The notes below the pieces were generated by a model. The model was given only the letters and a program-made list of their open reading frames with translations, searched no databases and was not told the DNA's origin. A stretch of 64,000 nucleotides of DNA, taken from the NCBI GenBank assembly GCA_963971575.1, contig OZ020616.1, positions 32,592,306 through 32,656,305 on the forward strand, read 5' to 3'. The DNA is from Liopterus haemorrhoidalis (taxonomy: Eukaryota > Arthropoda > Insecta > Coleoptera > Dytiscidae). The position numbers and the translations under genes were made by a program. Shown here in pieces: positions 57,656-64,000 of the stretch (within the stretch, counting starts at the first letter, position 1; each line of letters starts with the position of its first letter).

Positions 57656-59122
57656 CCTTGAACGGCACCCGCGGAATTTGAAATTCTTGGCGGTGTTAAA
57701 TGTGCAGTTGAAGATGTTGATGGTGTATCTATATGAGTGAAGGGTGTATCTGCATGGGTGGATGGCGTGTCTCCTAGCATGAATGGTGTGTCTACATGAA
57801 CGGCTGGAGTGCTTGTTGAATGATTTGAACATTGTTCGGAATGAATAAAGTCATCTTCTGTGGTTTCATTATTAGACACATTTGCATAACTTGCTACAAA
57901 TTCTTCGTCTCTAAATGCAAGTCGATTTGCAAGTGCAACGATTTTGTTATGTTCTTTTGAGTAAAGGCAGCTTAAAAATCAATTTTTGTTAACTGAGAAA
58001 TTTCTTTAATGGTGACGGGTTTCCCGGGATTTGAGGTCATCCAGTCGTTGAATGCAACAGAACAGTATGTCTTGAATGGCCCGTAAAGCTCTACATCCAA
58101 GGGCTGAAGTTTGTGCGAGGTGTGAGGGGGAAACGATAACATAATTATGCCATTGTCACGGCAAAAATTTATGGCTCGTACAGTTATGTGAGATTCATGG
58201 TTATCCAACAGGAGAAGTATTTTATTCTCTTTTGAATAGTTAGTGTGTCGCTGAATATGCTCCAGAACTTTAAGAAATAATTCTGCGGTCATCCAACCAC
58301 TGCGATTACCTAGAGCAATACTAGACGTAGGAGCATTAATAAGATATTCATCGGATGGCGTATTCTAGGAAATACATATACTGGGGGTAATGCAAACCCC
58401 ACTGCGTTTATTATTCCTTTAAATGTGACCAATACACCTCTTTCAGCAGATGCGGCTAAAGTTACTTGTTTCTTTCCTTTCGTGGAAACTATTTTAACAG
58501 GTTTTAAAACAATTGTAACCACTGTCTCATCTACATTATATATTTGCTCAGGCTTGAAATTGTATTTCTGTAATACCGAAATATAATTTTCAAAAAACTC
58601 TGAAACAGATCTTTTATTAAAACCCGTAACTCTTGCCAGGCTGGTATTTTCAGGCTTTCGTAACGTTATCGTTTCTCTATTTCTTTTCATGAATGCCATT
58701 AACCAATCTATTCCTGCTTTTTTGTTCTTGGTCCATTGATTAGGGAATTTACAGTTAGGCAAAATGCATGCATAATCATAGTTCATATCGGTACATCTTT
58801 TAATGTATTTCACTAATTCTGATTCCTGATTATTCGTGAATACTTGGTACACGCTATATTTACTTGAATAAATCAATCCATTGTGTCCCTCTTCATTGCT
58901 TTCATGGCCAGAGTCATCATTATATATTTTTGATAACTCTTCTGATGGGTATTTTTGTTTCAGCTTCTGTATTCGAGAATGCAATGTTCCACGTTTTATA
59001 TTAAAATTTCTAGCAGCTACTCTCTCCGATATTTTTTTACCCAAAATCTGCTGAATTGCATTTTTCATATTGTTTTCGTCTATGTTTGCTCTATTAGTTT
59101 TATTTTTGTAATTTCGCACCAT
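57656..59122 (-). pseudogene. pogo DDE transposase, N-terminal and catalytic part
   Basis: ATG at 59122. HTH of the CENP-B/psq type (RVAARNFNIKRGTLHSRI), linker, then DDE core: IYNVDETVV with the first Asp, LLLDNHESH with the second, and LQPLDVELYGPFK with the third. A 1-base frameshift near 58340 separates the first from the rest. Another frame change near 57975 leads into KEHNKIVALANRLAF and a Thr/Pro-rich segment with repeated HVDTPF/HADTPF/HIDTP units (57700-57810). Inactive as read, but all three catalytic Asp are preserved. Confidence 0.85.
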
Positions 59123-59599
59123 CTAAAATACAATATTTTGCAAATAGAATTGAAAGTTCATAGTTTCAAAGTACGGGGCAGATTCAACCACTGGTTGAAT
59201 GTGCCCCATGTATATGTGATTGAATGTGCCCATACTACCATAATTGAATAAATTACGTCTCATAATAACTCTTTTTGTTTTAAGGTTAAAATATACCCGA
59301 AATATTAATTTGTAATTATATTGAAAAGAATTATCATATATTACATTCAGATTACATTAAATATGTGCTTGTTAATAATAAAATAAAAATTATTAAAAAC
59401 TTACCATAAATTCACTAATTTTGCACTAATTTTTTTTTAACTAGTAACAAAAAATGTGCGGCGACCATAATACAATGCGAATGATGGTCGGTACTATCAA
59501 GTGTCATGTGATTTTTACAGCCGGTAAATTCAAACAGAACACAAGTTATGGCGAGTGGTTCAATGAGCCCCGTGGTTGAATCTGCCCCCCTTTCCCTTA

Positions 59600-60845
59600 C
59601 TGTTACACAAATTCGGTGAATCATAAAATGTAAACAATTCTGGGAAATACCGAGAAGTTTTTTTTTTTTTTGGTAGTCTTCACTCCTATGTGGTATTGTT
59701 ATAATCAGTTAGTCACTGAACGTTTAGCAGTAAACATGGAGTGAGGCGATAAAGAAAATCGTATCACTGCATTATATAAAGTTGGGAAGACGCTGGGAGA
59801 CAATTATAATATTTTAAAATCTTTGAGTATCCATTAATCGGTTCAAGGATACTCAAGGTATTGAAGATCGGCAAAGAATTGGTCGCCCCCGAACTGCATG
59901 AACTCCAGCGGTGATCAAAGCCGTGAGTAACAGAATTCGGAGATATCCACTCCGTTAAGCAAAAATCATGTCCAGGGAGATGGGTATTTCGACACAGAAT
60001 ATGTCCTGCGTTATCAAATCAGACCTGATGACTCAGAAAGATGGGGCTTACTGAAGCACTGGCCACTTGCTTACTACATCTCTAAGGGACAACAAGAAGA
60101 CCAGAGCTAAACAGCTGATTCACAGGTTCGCAGACAACATGCTCCACAATATTTTTTCCGATGAAAACATTTTCATTATCGATCAAAATGATCGGGTGTA
60201 TGCACATAGCTCTCGAGAAGCGGCTCAAGTTATTTACAGAGTTCAGAGAGGTCATCATCCAGCATCTATTACGATTTGGTGGGGTGTCTCGTATGAAGGG
60301 GTTAATGAGCTACATTTTTGTGTTCAGGGTGTGAAGACAAGTGAGAAATTATACCAAGATGACATTTTGGACAAGGTCGTCAAGCTTCTTAATGAGACGA
60401 TGTCATTGTCGATTGTCGATAAGACGATGGTCATTGGATCTTCCAGCAAGATTCTGTTCCAGCTCACAAGACAAAGTCCTCACATTAGATCGGAAGATTG
60501 GCCGTCTTGAAGCCCAGATTTAAATCCGGTGGACTACAAATTACGGTGTTGGAGGACATGGCCTGTAGCAGACGACATCCAAATTTGGAAAGTCTAAAAT
60601 TAGACTTTTGCTTTAGACTCTAAAGCAATCCTTGAAGAAAACAGTAGCCAATTTTCCAATGGATGTCGTGCGTATTGCTATTGATGATTGGCTGCCACGT
60701 TTAATAGCCTGTGTGAAGGCGATGGAGACCATTTTGAATAAGACATTTATTTTCATTTAATATGATATATGTGTAAGTGCAGCAATATAAAAAATCATTT
60801 GTAACGTGCATTGTTTTTTATAATAATCCAAACACTTTGTAACAG
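59600..60845 (+). mobile_element. Tc1/mariner element abutting the pogo
   Basis: Left end CTGTTACACAAATTCGG; the right end is the inverted GTAACAG. TA on both sides, the left TA being the same one that borders the pogo. Coding pieces: FSDENIFIIDQNDRVYA, RGHHPASITIWWGVSYEGV and SPHIRSEDWPS in 60067-60510, then a frameshifted C-terminal part (VDYKLR, AIDDWLPRL). The N-terminal HTH region (59780-59900) is broken. This branch resembles the DD37-41D groups of the superfamily; the exact group is not certain. Confidence 0.75.
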
Positions 60846-60975
60846 TATTTATGGCAGGCCTAGATACGTATTGAAATGGCGCGCAGTTTTATAATGTGGT
60901 AATTATAGTTTTAGTTCCTTTCGAATTTTCTGGGAAGGGATTTATCTCTCTAATCCTCTCTTGCGTACGCCACTG

Positions 60976-62541
60976 CTTAATACACATACATACATGGTAA
61001 AATCAATATGTTTAAGTTTTTATAAATAATAACACCGCATTTTCTTTGGCTACAACAAACCATATTGTGTAGAATATATTTTTGTATCCGAAATAATTTA
61101 ATGAGTTCTGAACCTGTGCCCTAACAAAATATCCCCTGTAACGGCTGGTGGGTAAAATATTTGGGGGGACCCGAAGTCCAGCCTACGGCCCGCGGCGTTA
61201 TCTGGCCCGACAATAAGTTTCAAACGGCTCGCATGAAATTTCGGCCCCTTGTTTTCTTAGAATCACCCTCCCCCCTTCCTCAAAAGGTTTTCGGAATTTC
61301 TCCACTCCCCCTGTCCTTAATTGTTTTTCAGAATTTCTTCCCCACGTACTCAAATGATTTTCAGAATTGTGCCCACCCGTCCTCTGTGATTTTTAAATAT
61401 CTGGTCCCCAATCCAACTGAATCCGACCTGTGAAACATATGTAGAATTCGTACACAATATATCAAGGTAGAGGAAATACGATTTTTCTCAAAAACGCAAT
61501 GTGTAAGTTGTTAAAAAATTTGATGACCTAAGTTGACCATAATAACATTAAAAATGATTAAAAATATTTCGCATTCAAATTATATTTCCAAGTACAACTT
61601 GAAAGTGAATTTTCAATATATATGTTTTCCTTATTAAGCTCCGAGCTACAGATAGATCAATCATCAGTCGTTAAAAAAATTTAGCTTAGGTGCCCCATTC
61701 TAAATTATTACCATTGTTTTTTACTGAACTTTCTATTAATGTTCTATTTCTATTTTTGTTCGATTGTGAAATATTCAATTTTGGCCAATGAGGACCCATA
61801 TTTTTTTTAAATAATATAATTTCATATTTAAGCACGTTAGTTTTAATATAACGCACTGTATCCAGTTTCATGTCTGAGAACTTTTCACTAATCAAAATAA
61901 ATGAAGGTTAGGCCGCCGGCCTAAATTCACTAACACATACACACGGACAACTCGCCGCTGTTGCGTTTCCAGTTCATTTTTGTTACTTGTGTAGATAAAT
62001 ACACTAGAAATCGCATGTGGCCACGCTGTCTTGGGACACAACGAGGTAGTGTCCCGGGCATGGATTTCTAGATCTAAATTTTTAAAATCAAACACATATG
62101 AAAAATATTTGAATTAGAAATAATAAATATAAATATATGCAGATATATTTAACTACTTTAATGCAATTTTAAAGTATAGTTATGAAGTATAGCTATAAAG
62201 TTTTCTTATGAAATATTTTTAGAAGGACACTGTTCCAACGCTACCCTGTCTCAACCGCCACTGAGTATCCCATATAATAGTATAGTATATGTAAAGTATA
62301 TTTGCAAAGTAATAGGTTCTGACTACTTCCTTACTACATGTCTTGAATATAATTTTTAGTTACCAACATTCTTGGGACATTCTTTTGTACAAAAAGTCAA
62401 TTTGAGTTTCCCAAAAGTAAGATGCTGATTCAAATGAATACCCAGAAAATTCGCAGATGCAACTTGTGTAACACATTTCTTATTTTTAATCAACTGGGTA
62501 ACATTGTCAAATGAAATTCTTGAATATTTGTTTCATTTTAG
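60976..62541. repeat. end of the IR copy B intron, with a degenerate tandem repeat
   Basis: At about 61262-61400 a unit close to CCTCAAATGATTTTCAGAAT (roughly 38-44 bp including a C-rich spacer) recurs three to four times. The remainder has no recognised feature. The last bases (TTTGTTTCATTTTAG) form the splice acceptor. Confidence 0.5.
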
Positions 62542-64000
62542 GACAACAACTGGAATTTCCTGGATTACTTTAATTTTATATACATCTTTTGCGAGTCATC
62601 AATTACATCATTGGAGAGAATATTAGATTGTTTGGAAATATCTTATATCTGGAGACCTACGTCAAAAATAGTCATAATCTTGCAGGAAACTACACGAGAC
62701 ATAATAACTGAAATGTTTCACTTAGTATGGAGCCGGAAGATCCTGAACGTTGTTATAGTTGCATGGATGAATAACAATGTGCAAGTCATTAGATTTAATC
62801 CATATTTTGACAACTTTTTCGATAATTCTACGGAAAAAAATATATTTTATGAAAAAACTTTTAACTTAAATGGATATAATATAAATGCAATTCTTACAAA
62901 AACAGAGGATTACTCCAAAGTATGGGTCAAACAAATTGATAATAAGACACAGTATTTAGGAAAAGATGGCTTTTTGATTAACACTATCATGCAGCACTGT
63001 AACGGTAGATTATTAGTTTACAGTTTAGATGATTATTTTACAACTGACAATCCATGGCGGTATGTTAATTTGAACAGAAAAGAATATGTAAAAATAAATT
63101 TGATTAAAAATAATAGTATCGATTTAATAATGGATTCATTAGAATTAACATTTAATAATGTTACTGATGTTCTATATCCACATGCTAGAGATGACTTTGT
63201 GTCTCTAATACCAAAAGCAAAAGTTCGTAGCCAATTAAATCATTTAATAACTATTTTGAGAGAAGGTTTCTTTTATATTTTCATGTTTTTCGTCTTTGTT
63301 TGTCCTTTGATATGGACTTTTATAAAAGTAATTGAGAATAAAATTAATAAACGAAACAACTGTTTTTTAGATTGTTTTATTCTCGTAACACTAAATAATT
63401 TTCGGCTCACACTGGGATCTGGTATTGATCGTATACCCAACTTTTTTACCGAAAATCTTTTTCTGATCTGGTTATTATATTGTAATTTAATTATGAATAA
63501 TTATTTACAATCTATTTTAATTACAGTTTTAACTGTTTCTGAATATGAACCAGAAATTAATACTCTGAAAGACTTGGCAGATTCCTCGGTAGTAGTTAAA
63601 GCACCTGCAGGTTTAGCAGACTTTCTAAAAGAATATTTTACAATAAATTTACAAGGTGCATTAGTTAGTAAACTAGAGTATCTGGATCTGTCCATTTTCT
63701 ATCAAATTCAACAGAACATCAGATTAATACCGAATGATACTGCAATGATACTTAATTATGATCGGGCTGAGGTTATAGCCAAGGAACGATTGGTTTTTCA
63801 TATTGTAAAAGAAAGTTATTGGCCAAATTTTCTTTCGTTTCATATCGCGAAAGGTTCCCCGTATAGACCTATGCTAGAGAGATACGTTCCTCGTATTATG
63901 GAAGCTGGATTATACGATTTATGGAAAGAGCAGACTATATATTTTCATAGTTTGGAAAATGGTTATTTGGATCAAATTGACGTTAGTGGCTTTGAAACGA
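62542..64000 (+). CDS. divergent ionotropic receptor, copy B, exon 2 (runs off the edge)
   Basis: 486 codons are open from the acceptor to the window end with no stop. The sequence aligns with copy A (24094-25716) throughout: DNNWNFLDYFNFIYIFCES at the start, NVVIVAWMNNNVQVIRFNPY, then M1 (FYIFMFFVFVCPLIWTFIKV), the pore with LGSGI, M3 (LIWLLYCNLIMNNYLQSILI), EPEINTLKDLADSS and the second lobe up to YLDQIDVSGFE. It has one residue fewer than copy A near residue 50 (QETTRD versus QEETSSE). M4 and the stop lie outside. With exon 1 at 50961 it forms a normal receptor of about 640 residues. No inactivating change is seen. Confidence 0.92.

Larger units (their letters stand above)
53584..59597 (-). 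mobile_element. complete pogo transposon, interrupted by a PLE
   Basis: Terminal inverted repeats GGGGAAAGGGGGGCATATTC at left and the complement with few changes at right, with TA on both sides (53582-53583, 59598-59599). Both subterminal regions repeat TTGAA-C-T-CCCC type boxes several times, in direct and inverted orientation (for example GGGGCAGATTCAACCA near 59175), likely transposase-binding sites. Without the 3.1 kb PLE it is about 2.9 kb. Confidence 0.88.
53503..60975. mobile_element. hAT MITE split by two DNA transposons
   Basis: Left piece 53503-53583 (CAGTGACGTACGCAG start) and right piece 60846-60975 (TTGCGTACGCCACTG end) together make a MITE of about 211 bp related to 49321-49431. 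The flanking 8-mers CTTGATAC and CTTAATAC match at 7 of 8, so the ends belong to one insertion. A pogo element and a mariner fill the middle. Confidence 0.75.

Overview
The window looks like AT-rich intergenic and intronic DNA of an insect. The evidence is a pair of divergent ionotropic-receptor genes of arthropod type, spliced genes with very long introns, and a dense load of insect transposons (Tc1/mariner, pogo, hAT, BEL/Pao, Ty1/copia, several LINE clades, Penelope-like). A beetle is plausible from the transposon mix, but no lineage-specific gene proves it.

Host genes. Only one family is clear: divergent ionotropic receptors (IRs). Copy A has its large second exon at 24094-25716 (+). Copy B has exon 1 at 50961-51281 and exon 2 at 62542 to the window edge (+), separated by an 11.3 kb intron. 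A third piece, an exon 1 of exactly the same length (321 bp) with the same splice donor, lies on the opposite strand at 8397-8717. It has no visible exon 2, while copy A has no visible exon 1. The two exon-1 copies also share their upstream sequence.

Layout. 0-7 kb: decayed LINE pieces, a foldback MITE and a 5' copia fragment with its LTR. 7.5-11 kb: hAT MITE, mariner remnants, the inverted IR exon 1 and the 3' end of a pogo element. 11.3-13.2 kb: Penelope-like (PLE) foldback number 1. 14.4-21.9 kb: a Tc1 element split by a complete BEL/Pao retrotransposon (two 244 bp LTRs, 5 bp target duplication). 22-24 kb: RTE and hAT tails. 24-25.7 kb: IR copy A. 26-33 kb: tRNA-like SINE head, two solo LTRs of one family (the second at 35.8-37.1 kb), the first carrying a LINE, then a MITE and a mariner. 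33-42 kb: LINEs and a ZMYM1-type hAT cut by two LINEs. 42.8-44.8 kb: PLE foldback number 2, enclosing a GC-rich island with an array of TTAAGCGA boxes. 45.4-49.1 kb: a hAT inside a hAT. 49.3-50.7 kb: a non-autonomous hAT with a MITE inside. 51-64 kb: IR copy B, whose intron holds a (GA)n tract and a stack in which a MITE was split by a pogo element (itself split by PLE foldback number 3) and by a mariner abutting the pogo at the same TA.

Most open reading frames here are transposase, reverse-transcriptase or gag-pol remnants. The main points of interest are the repeated PLE foldback architecture with 12-14 bp target duplications and hammerhead-like motifs, the GC-rich island with periodic boxes, the orphan inverted IR exon, and the readable order of nested insertions. 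All family calls come from motifs read by eye; no database search was made.
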